NCBI GenBank assembly: GCA_023409735.1
Contig: JAEYRB010000010.1
Coordinates: forward strand, 1-64,000
Length of the DNA stretch: 64,000 bases
From: Bacillota bacterium
GTDB taxonomy: Bacteria; Bacillota; Clostridia; Acetivibrionales; DTU013
Direction of reading: 5' to 3'
Position numbers and translations under genes: made by a program. Below, piece after piece: positions 16,801 through 25,449 of the stretch. How positions within the stretch are numbered: the stretch's first letter is position 1; each line of letters begins with the position of its first letter. The notes beneath the pieces are model-generated. The model ran no database searches. It worked only from the letters and a program-made list of their open reading frames with translations, and was not told the origin of the DNA.

Positions 16801-17362
16801 CCTCGTAGTTAATTGTTGATATCTTCTGATACTCGTGCGATGTCCTGAAACCGTCGAAGAAATGTATAAACGGTATTCTTGATTTAATTGCTGACAAATG
16901 TGAAACACATGCAAGATCCATTACCTCCTGTACATTTGAGGAGGCAAGCAATGCTGCTCCTGTCTGACGGCAGGCCATAACATCCTGATGGTCACCAAAA
17001 ATTGAGAGCGCGTGTGTTGCTATTGCGCGTGCTGATATGTGGAGAACTCCCGGCAGCAGCTCACCGGCCATTTTATAGAGGTTTGGTATCATTAGCAGTA
17101 AGCCTTGAGAGGCTGTATATGTGGTGGTTAATGCGCCGCCCTGCAGCGATCCGTGCATTGCACCTGCAGCACCTGCTTCTGACTGCATCTCAACCACTTT
17201 TACTGTCTGACCGAATATATTCTTTTTCATGTGTGCAGACCATTCATCTATTAATTCAGCCATTGGCGAGGACGGGGTTATAGGGAATATTGCTGCAACA
17301 TCAGTAAAAGCATATGAAGCATATGCAGCAGCATGGTTCCCATCCATTGTCGACATTTTCAT
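13838..17362 (-). CDS. nifJ: Pyruvate:ferredoxin (flavodoxin) oxidoreductase, single-chain
   Basis: Oxidises pyruvate with CoA to acetyl-CoA and CO2 and passes electrons to ferredoxin, the central step of clostridial fermentation. At 1,174 residues it is the usual fused length. The thiamine-binding N-terminal domain opens with MDGNHAAAYASYAFTD and AAIFPITPSSPMAE. The CoA and linker domains follow. A ferredoxin-like segment near residues 685-760 has CIQCGRCSMICPH and CTGCGNCADICPTS for two 4Fe-4S clusters. The TPP/proximal-cluster domain has CPGCGETAY and the GDGWAYDIGYGG stretch. AAGGAG lies nine bases before the ATG. It forms its own transcription unit. Confidence 0.95.
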   Translation of the reverse strand: MKMSTMDGNHAAAYASYAFTDVAAIFPITPSSPMAELIDEWSAHMKKNIFGQTVKVVEMQSEAGAAGAMHGSLQGGALTTTYTASQGLLLMIPNLYKMAGELLPGVLHISARAIATHALSIFGDHQDVMACRQTGAALLASSNVQEVMDLACVSHLSAIKSRIPFIHFFDGFRTSHEYQKISTINYEDLAQIIDTEAVKAFRDRSLNPEHPVVRGTAQNPDIYFQGKEASNRFYNTVPSIVEGYMKEIYRITGRSYGLYDYYGAPDAENIIVAMGSVCDTINETVDFLNSMGKKTGTVRVRLYRPFSEAHLLNAIPKSVQRIAVLDRTKEPGSAGEPLYLDICKAYNNISGRKPLIIGGRYGLGSKDTRPANIISVFTNLSSEAPKDRFTIGIIDDVTGTSLPEGKNIDTTPPGTISCKFWGLGSDGTVGANKSAIKIIGDNTDLYAQAYFSYDSKKSGGTTVSHLRFGKKPIRSPYLVNSADYIACHNKSFLYNYDIVKGLKAGGVFVLNCPWDLEGLNHNLPAFIKRYIAGNSINFYVIDALKIAGDVGLGNRINMIMQTAFFKLANVLPVDEAIGYLKESVEKAYGRKGQKIVDMNKLAVDKSLDALHKVNVPPNWSNAEDEYTAPESFPEFVQKIQRPMAHQDGDDLPVSAFNGIEDGTHPLGTTAYEKRGIAVMLPQWQPQNCIQCGRCSMICPHATIRLFLINGEELSRAPEGYTTIKAAGKALEGYQLRVQVSPLDCTGCGNCADICPTSNKALVMVPAGEETPLQNKNWEFSTTITYKDNLMNKNTVKGSQLAKPLLEFNGACPGCGETAYIKLITQLFGSRMIIANATGCSSIWGASSPSIPYTIGQDGRGPAWANSLFEDNAEYGYGIYLAVDQLRNRIANIMEECISKGELSENLETAFRQWLDAGNDSKLSDEASKAVTDALAVDSIHENIHLNEIWTLKDYLSKKSVWIIGGDGWAYDIGYGGVDHVLATGDNVNIFVLDTEIYSNTGGQSSKATPTAAVAKFASSGKKIRKKDLGMMAMSYGYVYVAQISLGADMNQTIKAITEAESYNGPSLIIAYAPCISHGIKAGMGTSIAEEKKAVDAGYWHLYRYNPMLRDEGKNPFILDSKEASASFRDFIMGEVRYTQLATMFPDAAEELFSAAERHAQERYNTYRRLAQQEY

Positions 17363-17463
17363 TAGAAATACTCCTTTTTTGTTTTGATTCGTATTATTCT
17401 ATTATTTCCAAATGCCGATATAAAATGTATCTGGTAATATGGTCATATTGTAGATGCGTCTAA

Positions 17464-17492
17464 TTGAATACATCAATAAATAATGGTATAAT
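17464..17492 (+). promoter_or_regulatory. Sigma-A-type promoter of the LacI-kinase signalling operon
   Basis: TTGAAT (17464-17469) and TATAAT (17487-17492) are separated by exactly 17 bp, 80 bases before the REC-GGDEF start codon. A vegetative rather than sporulation-specific promoter is suggested. Confidence 0.65.
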
Positions 17493-17572
17493 TATGAAAA
17501 CAAATATCATGTACCAATGTATAGTAAATAATGATGACTATTGTTTTGCTTAGTTGAATTGGGGAATCGTTA

Positions 17573-18748
17573 ATGGATGACAAAAAGTGCAGGATCTTAA
17601 TAGCAGATGATAATAAGGATATACATGAGGACATAAAATATATTCTTGGTATTTCATCTGATAATGCTGAGAACTATTTGGAGATCAGCCTTTTAAAAGA
17701 AGAATTGTTCGGTGTAGAAAGTGACTCGATTAATAAAGGAGTTATTTCAAATATTAAATATAGGATCGATGATGCATATCGTGGTGACGAAGCCATAAAT
17801 ATGGTTAAGGCAGCAAAGGAATCAGGAGATTCATATTCTCTTGTTTTCATGGATATTAGGATGCCGCCTGGGATTGATGGGATAGAGACAATTGAAAGCA
17901 TATGGACGATCGATCCGGATGTGGCTATTGTTATTTGCACTGCTTATTCTGACTATACATGGGATCAGATAATATCCAAGCTTGGCCATAATGATAATCT
18001 TTTATTTATCAGGAAGCCTTTCGACAGTATATCACTTAAGCAGATCACACTCGCAATGACAACTAAATGGAGTCTGAGAAGACAGATACACCAGTACATT
18101 GGTGATCTTGAGAACCAGGTGAGAATTCGTACCCAGGAGCTAACTGTTGTTATCAATAAGCTTGAAGCTGAAATAGCACTTAGAAAAGAAAAAGAAAAAC
18201 AGCTGGCCTATAATGCACATTTTGACTCTCTTACGAAGCTGCTTAACAGACATTCCTTTTACTTAACGCTCTCTAAGGTTACAAATGAGGGCTTATATGG
18301 TTACACTGGATTTGCTTTTTTCTATATTGATGTTGATGATTTTAAAAGTGTTAACGATATGCTCGGACATGATGTTGGAGATAAGCTTCTTATAGAGGTA
18401 GCATTAAGAATCCGACGTGTGCTGAGCAAGTATTCGTGCAGGATTCCTGACTTTGTTGACGAAAGGATGACCACTTGTGCATTGTACAGGCTTGGCGGTG
18501 ATGAATTCACTGTAATTGCTAAAGAAACAGACAGGACTCAGATAGGCATAATAGCACAAGAGTTTCTTGAAACTATAAAACAGCCATTTTATATCAGCGG
18601 GCATGAAATAAATACATCCTGCTGTATAGGCATCAGTTCCTATCCTAATGATGGATTATCTGCTGACATACTTCTTAAATATGCCGATACAGCACTTTAT
18701 GAGGCAAAAAAGATACATGGAGTATATCGCTTCTATACCGCTGAATAA
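17573..18748 (+). CDS. Response regulator with GGDEF output (REC-GGDEF)
   Basis: First gene of a three-gene signalling operon. The N-terminal receiver has the acidic pair ILIADDN, the phosphoacceptor Asp in VFMDIRMPPG near residue 97, Thr/Ala in ICTAYSD and Lys in FIRKPF. About 40 extra residues sit between the first strand and the phosphoacceptor. A coiled segment near 195-222 leads to a GGDEF domain: DSLTKLLNRHSF, FFYIDVDDFKSVND, LGHDVGDKLL and LYRLGGDEFTVI. The catalytic loop is intact, and an RxxD inhibitory site is not evident. It likely makes c-di-GMP when phosphorylated by one or both kinases encoded just downstream. GGGGA precedes the ATG. Confidence 0.88.
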   Translation: MDDKKCRILIADDNKDIHEDIKYILGISSDNAENYLEISLLKEELFGVESDSINKGVISNIKYRIDDAYRGDEAINMVKAAKESGDSYSLVFMDIRMPPGIDGIETIESIWTIDPDVAIVICTAYSDYTWDQIISKLGHNDNLLFIRKPFDSISLKQITLAMTTKWSLRRQIHQYIGDLENQVRIRTQELTVVINKLEAEIALRKEKEKQLAYNAHFDSLTKLLNRHSFYLTLSKVTNEGLYGYTGFAFFYIDVDDFKSVNDMLGHDVGDKLLIEVALRIRRVLSKYSCRIPDFVDERMTTCALYRLGGDEFTVIAKETDRTQIGIIAQEFLETIKQPFYISGHEINTSCCIGISSYPNDGLSADILLKYADTALYEAKKIHGVYRFYTAE

Positions 18749-18778
18749 TACCATTGTTTACAAAGCAGGGAGAATAAA

Positions 18779-21337
18779 ATGGAGTATGTACTAAAATCAG
18801 GTCCGTTAAAGAAGGATAGGTACACGATTGGCTTTCTTGATGATAATCAGAATAACGATTTCCATATAAAGATCATGAGCGGTATTGCTCAGGCGGCTAA
18901 GGAACTTGATATAGATATAATAAGATTCAGTTATTATTCATCGCATATTGCATACAAATTTTCACATCAGGTAAATATGGTGCTCGATCATATCCAACAG
19001 TATGATCTGGATGGCTTGATGTTTCTAGGATGGACAGAAGCGGGAGCAATGTACAATAGTGATTTTCAAAAGCGTTTCAGCTCACTGCCGCTATTTAGCA
19101 TAGGAACGGCTTTTGACGATATTCCATGCGTTTATTTTGCCGGAGAAGAGTATATAGGTGGTATTACAGAACACCTGATAAAAGAACATAATCTAAAGCG
19201 CATTGCTTTTGTTGAGCACAACAGACCGGACAGCAGGAAAGAAGCTTATATAAAAGTAATGAAGCAATTCGGTTTATATGACCCAATGCTTTATATAAGC
19301 TCTGAGGCGCTTGAGGGATTGAGCATGAAGGACAGAAGTAAACGGGCTATTGAAATTCTATTGGATGAGAGAGGACTTGACATAGAAGCAATCATCTCAT
19401 TGAAGGTGGAAGAGACAGTATGTCTGACTTATGAGCTAGACAAAAGAGGAATCAGGATTCCTGATGACATAGCGGTGACTTGTTATGAAAATGATAATAT
19501 GGCACGCTACACATCGCCCGGCTTGACAACTATACACTATCCGTGGAGGGAACTGGGGTATAACGCGTGTATTCGTATGGCAGAGCTTTTGAATACCGGT
19601 CATGTGCCTATGGTTACATCACTTAATGGTAACGGGAAAGTTATTTATCGAAGATCCTGTGGGTGCAGGCCGCTGCTTTTTTTCGACATGGGTAAGAACG
19701 CTAAAGCGTGTAACCTACATAATATCAGCGAGAATGAAATAGGACAGATTATCCGCTCACTTACACATACATTAAAATATGTGAACTCCGATACAGCCAC
19801 AGATATTGTCAGAAGCTTTTTTATGTCGTTTAAAGACAAAGATAAGAGTAGTTTCCTAACTAAGCTTTCAATGCTAGTTAAAGGAGCTGGTAAGGACAAT
19901 AACATTGAAGATGTTTTATTTGCAGTCAGAAGAGAAATATGTACTTATCTTGGTAATGATATCGAAGGCTTGATATGGTCAGGAGATTTGTTTATGCAGG
20001 CTCAGACACTTATAAATAAATCTGTTTTATCATTGCAGGAAGCAAAGAAAAATGACACAAGAAAGGTGGAGACTATTCTTCAGGAACTAAGGAGGAGGCT
20101 TCTTACACAGTTTAAAATGGATAACCTTATCGGCTCACTTGAAATAGTTTTGCCTGAATTGGGTATTCCGGGATGTCATCTCTTTATTTTCAATTCAACC
20201 TTTGACAGGGAAGCCACAAAAGGAAACCTATATGACAACAACATACAGATTTTTAGTTTTGCCTCCGGCAAGAAGGTAGAATCCTTTGGAAAGGCAGGGA
20301 AGCTTGCCCAACAGATGTCGAGCATGCTTAGGACGGAAGGAAAAAATATTTATCTCTCCTATTTGCTGCATGTAACTGACGAGGTTTTAGGATTTGTATT
20401 GTTTGAACCGGGCCCAATGGATGAAATCCTGTACCAGGCACTTACTGTACAGATAAGTACAGCTCTGAGAGGAATACAGCTGATCAACACACTTAATGTT
20501 ACATATAAAAGGTTTGTTGAACATGCATACAGGGAAGGTATGGCAGATATTGCAGCTAATACTCTTCATAATATAGGCAACATACTGAACAGTGCGGTGA
20601 TTTCGGTACAACTGATGGATGAGATAACAATGAGCCCGTTTGAGGATAATATGGCACTGGCTGGAAGTATTCTGCGGGAGAATATTGACAAGATAACAAG
20701 CTTTATTTGTAATGACCCGAAGGGAAAAATACTGATGAATTTTTACCTGAAGCTTGGAGAACAGGCAAAGAAGACCCATCAGCAGCTGCACTACAATATA
20801 TACAGGCTTCAGGACAGAATTCGTGCAATAAGTGATGAAATATCAGCGCAGCAGACCTACGCGGGTATAGATAATAAGCTTGAGGAGCTATCAATAGAAC
20901 AAATTATTGAGGATGCCCTTAAGCTGAACAAGGCATATCTGGATTATCATGGTATATCTATAGTCAGGAATTATGAAGCAAGATTTAAAGCAAAGATCCA
21001 TCGAGCAAGGCTTTTCTTTGTATTTGCCAACATAATCTCTAATGCAGAGGAAGCAATGCTTGAAAATTGTGCTGATAAAAGGCTGATAGTACGGATGCAT
21101 AAAGATATTAGCGGAAAATACCTGCGGATAACTGATACAGGCAGGGGAATTCCAAAGGAGAACTTAAGCTTGATTTTTGGCAGAGGTTTTACAACAAAAG
21201 CGGACAAATCCGGTAATGGACTCTACAGCTGTAAAGCCTATATGAATGATATGGGTGGGATCATCATAGCTGAAAGTGAAGGCGAGGGAAAGGGGTCAAC
21301 CTTTATTCTGAAATTTGAAGAAGGCGAGAATTCATAA
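18779..21337 (+). CDS. Soluble histidine kinase with LacI-type ligand-binding sensor domain (paralogue 1)
   Basis: Residues 12-300 resemble the periplasmic-binding-protein fold of LacI/GalR regulators: TIGFLDDNQNNDFH, YDLDGLMFLGW, VYFAGEEYIGGITEHL, RIAFVEH, IRIPDDIAVTCYEND and LTTIHYPWRELGYNAC. The usual DNA-binding head is missing. A conserved CGC (SCGCRP) marks the end of this domain. A helical/GAF-like middle follows. The kinase core has NTLHNIGNILNS with the likely phospho-His at 597, NIISNAEEAM, DTGRGIPKENL and GNGLYSCKAYM. No signal peptide or membrane segment is seen, so it should sense an internal sugar-like ligand. GGGAG precedes the ATG. Confidence 0.82.
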   Translation: MEYVLKSGPLKKDRYTIGFLDDNQNNDFHIKIMSGIAQAAKELDIDIIRFSYYSSHIAYKFSHQVNMVLDHIQQYDLDGLMFLGWTEAGAMYNSDFQKRFSSLPLFSIGTAFDDIPCVYFAGEEYIGGITEHLIKEHNLKRIAFVEHNRPDSRKEAYIKVMKQFGLYDPMLYISSEALEGLSMKDRSKRAIEILLDERGLDIEAIISLKVEETVCLTYELDKRGIRIPDDIAVTCYENDNMARYTSPGLTTIHYPWRELGYNACIRMAELLNTGHVPMVTSLNGNGKVIYRRSCGCRPLLFFDMGKNAKACNLHNISENEIGQIIRSLTHTLKYVNSDTATDIVRSFFMSFKDKDKSSFLTKLSMLVKGAGKDNNIEDVLFAVRREICTYLGNDIEGLIWSGDLFMQAQTLINKSVLSLQEAKKNDTRKVETILQELRRRLLTQFKMDNLIGSLEIVLPELGIPGCHLFIFNSTFDREATKGNLYDNNIQIFSFASGKKVESFGKAGKLAQQMSSMLRTEGKNIYLSYLLHVTDEVLGFVLFEPGPMDEILYQALTVQISTALRGIQLINTLNVTYKRFVEHAYREGMADIAANTLHNIGNILNSAVISVQLMDEITMSPFEDNMALAGSILRENIDKITSFICNDPKGKILMNFYLKLGEQAKKTHQQLHYNIYRLQDRIRAISDEISAQQTYAGIDNKLEELSIEQIIEDALKLNKAYLDYHGISIVRNYEARFKAKIHRARLFFVFANIISNAEEAMLENCADKRLIVRMHKDISGKYLRITDTGRGIPKENLSLIFGRGFTTKADKSGNGLYSCKAYMNDMGGIIIAESEGEGKGSTFILKFEEGENS

Positions 21338-21338
21338 A

Positions 21339-23879
21339 ATGCCAGATACATCAGATAACAGTCAAAATAAATATAGAAGGCTTACTATCGGATTCATTGA
21401 TGAGGACACCATTAATGAGAATCACAACATTATGGTTAACAGTATCCGTAGAACTGCTCAAGAATATAATGCTGATGTTATCAGGTTTGGACATATGAGG
21501 ATGGATCTGCACCCAAATTCTGAGTATAGCAGTACTCTTTTGAATTTTGTAAGACATTTTAAGCTTGATGGACTAATTTTTCTAGGCTGGACGCAATACG
21601 CTTCAAGCGCTATTATGCGTATTATGGGGAATATGCCTGTAATATGTATTGGAGAAGAACGTGAAAGTATTCATAGTGTGTTTTTTGCAGGAGACGAGTA
21701 TATAGAAGAGATCATGAATCACTTAATATGTGAACATGGACGAAAAAATATTGCATTTGTGGAACCGATTAGGTCGGACACCAGATCTGATATATACAAA
21801 AAAGTGATGCAGAAATATGGTATCTATGATCCTGAGTTATTTATAAGTGCTGATGATTTAGAGGGTCGATCGGTCAATCTGAGAGGAAAGCGGGTAGTCG
21901 AGCTGCTGCTTGATGAAAGAAAGGCTCATGTTGATGCTATTGTTTCTTCTTACAATGATGAGACGTACGATATAATGGCTGAACTTAATGCAAGAAGAAT
22001 ACGAGTGCCTGAAGACATTGCCGTCACTAGCTATGAGGATTCCGAGATTGCAAGAAATATGCTGCCATCATGCACTACTGTTTACTTCCCATGGGATGAG
22101 CTTGGCAGCTGTGCCTGCGAACTATTGTGTAAATGGCTTAATGGTTCAACAATTCCCATGAGTGTAAAAGTTCAGGGCAAAGTGCTTTATAGAGAATCCT
22201 GCGGATGTACTCTGGATATAGGATCTAATTCAGATTTTCATGATATCAGATATGATGGTAAATGCTTTGAAGAATTAAACGACAGTGAGCTATCTGAAAT
22301 TTCATGGGATATTTCAAAACGTACCTTTATCAACAAAGAAGCTACTGAATTACTGATAAAATTGTTCAAAGATTATTTTTACAGCAGAACGAACCTGTCA
22401 AGTGACATCGATATCCAATTTATTAGTTTTGCAAAGCAATGGAAAAACAGCGACGTATATAAATTTGTGCCTGTTTTCAGGGGTTGTCTGCTGCCATATT
22501 TACTTCCTTATGCTGAAAAGGACATCAATCGGCTCTTATGGGCTGAGGATATATTCAATTACATGCATAAAGCATTGCACAATAGCATTGTTAGTGTCTG
22601 GTTCAGGGAAGAGAACGATAACAGGGAGATACATAATACACTAAAGGAAATTGGACAAATACTGATAACCAATTTTACTTTGAATAATCTTTTAGACTCT
22701 ATTGAGCTGAATCTTCCAAGAATTATGGTAAAAAGCTGCATTATCTATATGGCAGAGAATGTAAAGAATAATGAGTTTCCCGGAAGTTTGAATAAGATAT
22801 TCGAATACAGCAATGGAAAACGAACAGCACTGCCGGATATAAAAAACAATAAATCTGAGTATATAGCGCTCTCCCAGTCGGAACAGCCGTACTTTGTTAC
22901 TGCACAGCTGCTCTATATGGAATATGGTATAAAGGGCATCGTACTATTTGAACCAACGGTAATGGATGTAAGGATATACAACACTCTTGCTGAGCACATA
23001 TGCTCTGCCATGAATGGAACTGCACTATTTGATGAATTGGAGATTGGATATAAGCTGCTTATGGATCAGGCAAGAAAAAAAGGAATGGCTGATATATCCA
23101 CCGGAGTTCTGCATAATATTGGAAATGTGCTCAATAGTATAAATGTAACGGTACAGACGCTTAAAGAATTGATAGAGACCAGTCCTACCCGCGATTTGTC
23201 AGCCGCTTGTGAGATGCTTGAAAAGCACATGGACGATCTTGAAGGCTTCATGAGAGATAACCCCAAGGGAGAACTGCTTATGCAATTTTATTCTGCACTC
23301 GGTGATTGTTTTAAAAGCTACTATGATAAACTGAGGAACAATATAAGCAAGCTCGCAGAAAAAATTAGCATAGTAAATGACATAATTTTTGCGCAGCAGA
23401 AGTATACCATTATAAAGCCGGTCCTTGAACCGCTTGATCTATCGGCAATAATCAGTGATGCTCTGAAGTTGTACGAGTCAAGTATTCAAAAGCACAGCAT
23501 TAAAGTGGAAATTGATTACCGTGGGAAAACTGTGGCAATTGCATATAGCACAAAACTGTTTGACGTACTCGCAAATTTGGTAAAAAACGCCATTGAGTCA
23601 ATGGAGGGTATAAGTGAAGGCATCAAGACACTTAAAGTTAGTGTCGAAAACATCAATGATAATGTCCTGATTACGATCAGTGATACAGGAGCAGGAATTG
23701 AGGAAAGCAGCCTGGAAAGCATATTCAATTACGGTTTTACAACAAAGGAGAAGGGTCATGGTTTTGGACTGCACAGCTGTGCAAATTATATGAGGGAAAT
23801 GAATGGTAAAATATGGGTAGAAAGCCAGGGCGCAGGGAAGGGTGCTACCTTTATATTACAGCTGAGGGCAAAGGTATGA
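21339..23879 (+). CDS. Soluble histidine kinase with LacI-type ligand-binding sensor domain (paralogue 2)
   Basis: Same architecture and similar length as the gene before it. The LacI-like sensor shows LTIGFIDEDTINENHN, FKLDGLIFLGW, VFFAGDEYIEEIMNHL, NIAFVEP, IRVPEDIAVTSYEDSE and ESCGCTLD. The kinase core shows GVLHNIGNVLNS (His near 592), NLVKNAIESM, DTGAGIEESSL and GHGFGLHSCANYM. The ATG at 21339 lies one base after the previous stop; an upstream TTG would overlap that gene. Divergence between the paralogues is greatest in the ligand-binding part, suggesting two ligands or a heteromeric sensor. The gene ends 8 bases from a convergent flippase gene with no terminator between. Confidence 0.82.
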   Translation: MPDTSDNSQNKYRRLTIGFIDEDTINENHNIMVNSIRRTAQEYNADVIRFGHMRMDLHPNSEYSSTLLNFVRHFKLDGLIFLGWTQYASSAIMRIMGNMPVICIGEERESIHSVFFAGDEYIEEIMNHLICEHGRKNIAFVEPIRSDTRSDIYKKVMQKYGIYDPELFISADDLEGRSVNLRGKRVVELLLDERKAHVDAIVSSYNDETYDIMAELNARRIRVPEDIAVTSYEDSEIARNMLPSCTTVYFPWDELGSCACELLCKWLNGSTIPMSVKVQGKVLYRESCGCTLDIGSNSDFHDIRYDGKCFEELNDSELSEISWDISKRTFINKEATELLIKLFKDYFYSRTNLSSDIDIQFISFAKQWKNSDVYKFVPVFRGCLLPYLLPYAEKDINRLLWAEDIFNYMHKALHNSIVSVWFREENDNREIHNTLKEIGQILITNFTLNNLLDSIELNLPRIMVKSCIIYMAENVKNNEFPGSLNKIFEYSNGKRTALPDIKNNKSEYIALSQSEQPYFVTAQLLYMEYGIKGIVLFEPTVMDVRIYNTLAEHICSAMNGTALFDELEIGYKLLMDQARKKGMADISTGVLHNIGNVLNSINVTVQTLKELIETSPTRDLSAACEMLEKHMDDLEGFMRDNPKGELLMQFYSALGDCFKSYYDKLRNNISKLAEKISIVNDIIFAQQKYTIIKPVLEPLDLSAIISDALKLYESSIQKHSIKVEIDYRGKTVAIAYSTKLFDVLANLVKNAIESMEGISEGIKTLKVSVENINDNVLITISDTGAGIEESSLESIFNYGFTTKEKGHGFGLHSCANYMREMNGKIWVESQGAGKGATFILQLRAKV

Positions 23880-23887
23880 GCGCAGGT

Positions 23888-25417
23888 TTAAGTATTGTTG
23901 AGCTCCTTTATCATGCGTGTAATGCCCAGTATTGAGCTAAAGCTTATTAATACCACAACGGCAGTTTTCAACACCGTTAAAGAGGCCGGCACCAGCCTTG
24001 CGGCTATTCCAGATAGTAGATAAGCAATTATGCATGTCATAATGAGTGTTATTATTTCCGGTATGCTGATCTTTACTTCACATATTTTTCTTATTTCTTT
24101 TATATTTATAAATAATGCAGTAATCGAAATAATTATTATTGATAGGCCATATCCGTATATGTTCAGTGAAGGTATACCTACAAGCATTATTATAAGCACC
24201 AGGCTCTCCACAGAAATAATAATGGAGTTTTTTAAAAGGATCGTCTGTTGTCCTAAAGCGTTTAGTATACCGAAGGTCGGAGAGGCAATATACGATATAA
24301 GGCATATTATTGAGGAAAAACGTATCATATCACCAAGATCTCCACGATTGTAAAAGACCTGGCCGAGAGTGGAGGGTATTATTAAACAGACAATTGCAGT
24401 AGCGGCTCCGATAGCGCATGCAAGCCTCATCACTTGGGCTATCCTTGATTCTGCCGACCAATAATCCTTTTTACTGATGTGTAATGAAAGCTCAGGTACA
24501 AGTACTGTAAGCATTGAACCTATAATAATATAGGGCAGGTTTGTTATATTGAGGGCCATGCCGCTAAATCGCCCTATCAGTTCCAAAGCATTATGATATG
24601 ACATTCCGGATGTCATCAATCTTCTTGGGAGAATCAACGTCGATATAGTCGACAGAACAGATGACAGAATTCCATTCATGCATAATGGCAAGGATATGAC
24701 AAATACATCAAATAACAGCTGGATACGTGATTTTGTTCTGCCTGCCCCAATAGGAATGGAGGAGCGCTGAAGCCTGTAACAGGTGTAGAGCAGCAACAGG
24801 CTGATAAACTCACCTACAGCTAGCGCAAAATATGCTATAGCCACAGTCTTGTCTACTCTCTCCGGCTTTAGCACAGAAATTGCAGTAAGCAGTATTACAA
24901 CTCGCAGCAGCTTTTCTACAATATCAACAGAAGCAGTTATCTTATACTTGCCAAGCCCATAAAAATACCCCTTTATTATCGCTGACAAAGGTACAAACAC
25001 CAATGCCGGACTTATTATCTTTAGTGCTTGTGCTGCACGCACATCCATGACGATATATTTTGCAAAACCGCTGCTGCATAGCATCACGAGCAGAGCTACA
25101 CTGCTGGCCCATGCTGCAATAAACACCAATGTTGTTGTAATCGTCTTGTTCATATTTTTTATGTCTTTTCGGTTAAAGTGAACAGTGCTTATTTTTGATA
25201 TGGCAGTAATCAAACCGTCACTTGTTAAGCATAACAAAAGACCGTATACAGGCATAATTAGGCCATAGAGCCCCAGACCCTCAGCGCCAAGCTCTCTTGA
25301 CAGAAGGATCGAAAAGGTGAAAGCAATAATGCCTGTCACCATGTTTGACAGTGTCAATATAAACGAATCTCTGTAGAATTTATCTATACGCACAAGCTTA
25401 CCCCTGAATCTAACCAT
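23888..25417 (-). CDS. SpoVB/MurJ-like lipid-linked oligosaccharide flippase
   Basis: A polytopic membrane protein of the MVF/polysaccharide transporter group, with about fourteen hydrophobic segments in 509 residues. The start has SFILTLSNMVTGIIAFTFS and LSRELGAEGLGLYGLIMPVY, the hallmark of stage V sporulation protein B relatives, followed by IIKGYFYGLGKY. Such proteins flip lipid-linked precursors for spore cortex or surface polymers. The true start is uncertain: ATG 25417 has no clear ribosome-binding site, while an in-frame GTG at 25393 follows AGGGG. It sits next to the transglutaminase pair, consistent with spore-envelope work. Paralogues are common, so equivalence to SpoVB itself is not claimed. 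Confidence 0.8.
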   Translation of the reverse strand: MVRFRGKLVRIDKFYRDSFILTLSNMVTGIIAFTFSILLSRELGAEGLGLYGLIMPVYGLLLCLTSDGLITAISKISTVHFNRKDIKNMNKTITTTLVFIAAWASSVALLVMLCSSGFAKYIVMDVRAAQALKIISPALVFVPLSAIIKGYFYGLGKYKITASVDIVEKLLRVVILLTAISVLKPERVDKTVAIAYFALAVGEFISLLLLYTCYRLQRSSIPIGAGRTKSRIQLLFDVFVISLPLCMNGILSSVLSTISTLILPRRLMTSGMSYHNALELIGRFSGMALNITNLPYIIIGSMLTVLVPELSLHISKKDYWSAESRIAQVMRLACAIGAATAIVCLIIPSTLGQVFYNRGDLGDMIRFSSIICLISYIASPTFGILNALGQQTILLKNSIIISVESLVLIIMLVGIPSLNIYGYGLSIIIISITALFINIKEIRKICEVKISIPEIITLIMTCIIAYLLSGIAARLVPASLTVLKTAVVVLISFSSILGITRMIKELNNT

Positions 25418-25449
25418 GTTAATACAAGGTTATTCAGTGCCGGGGTTAA

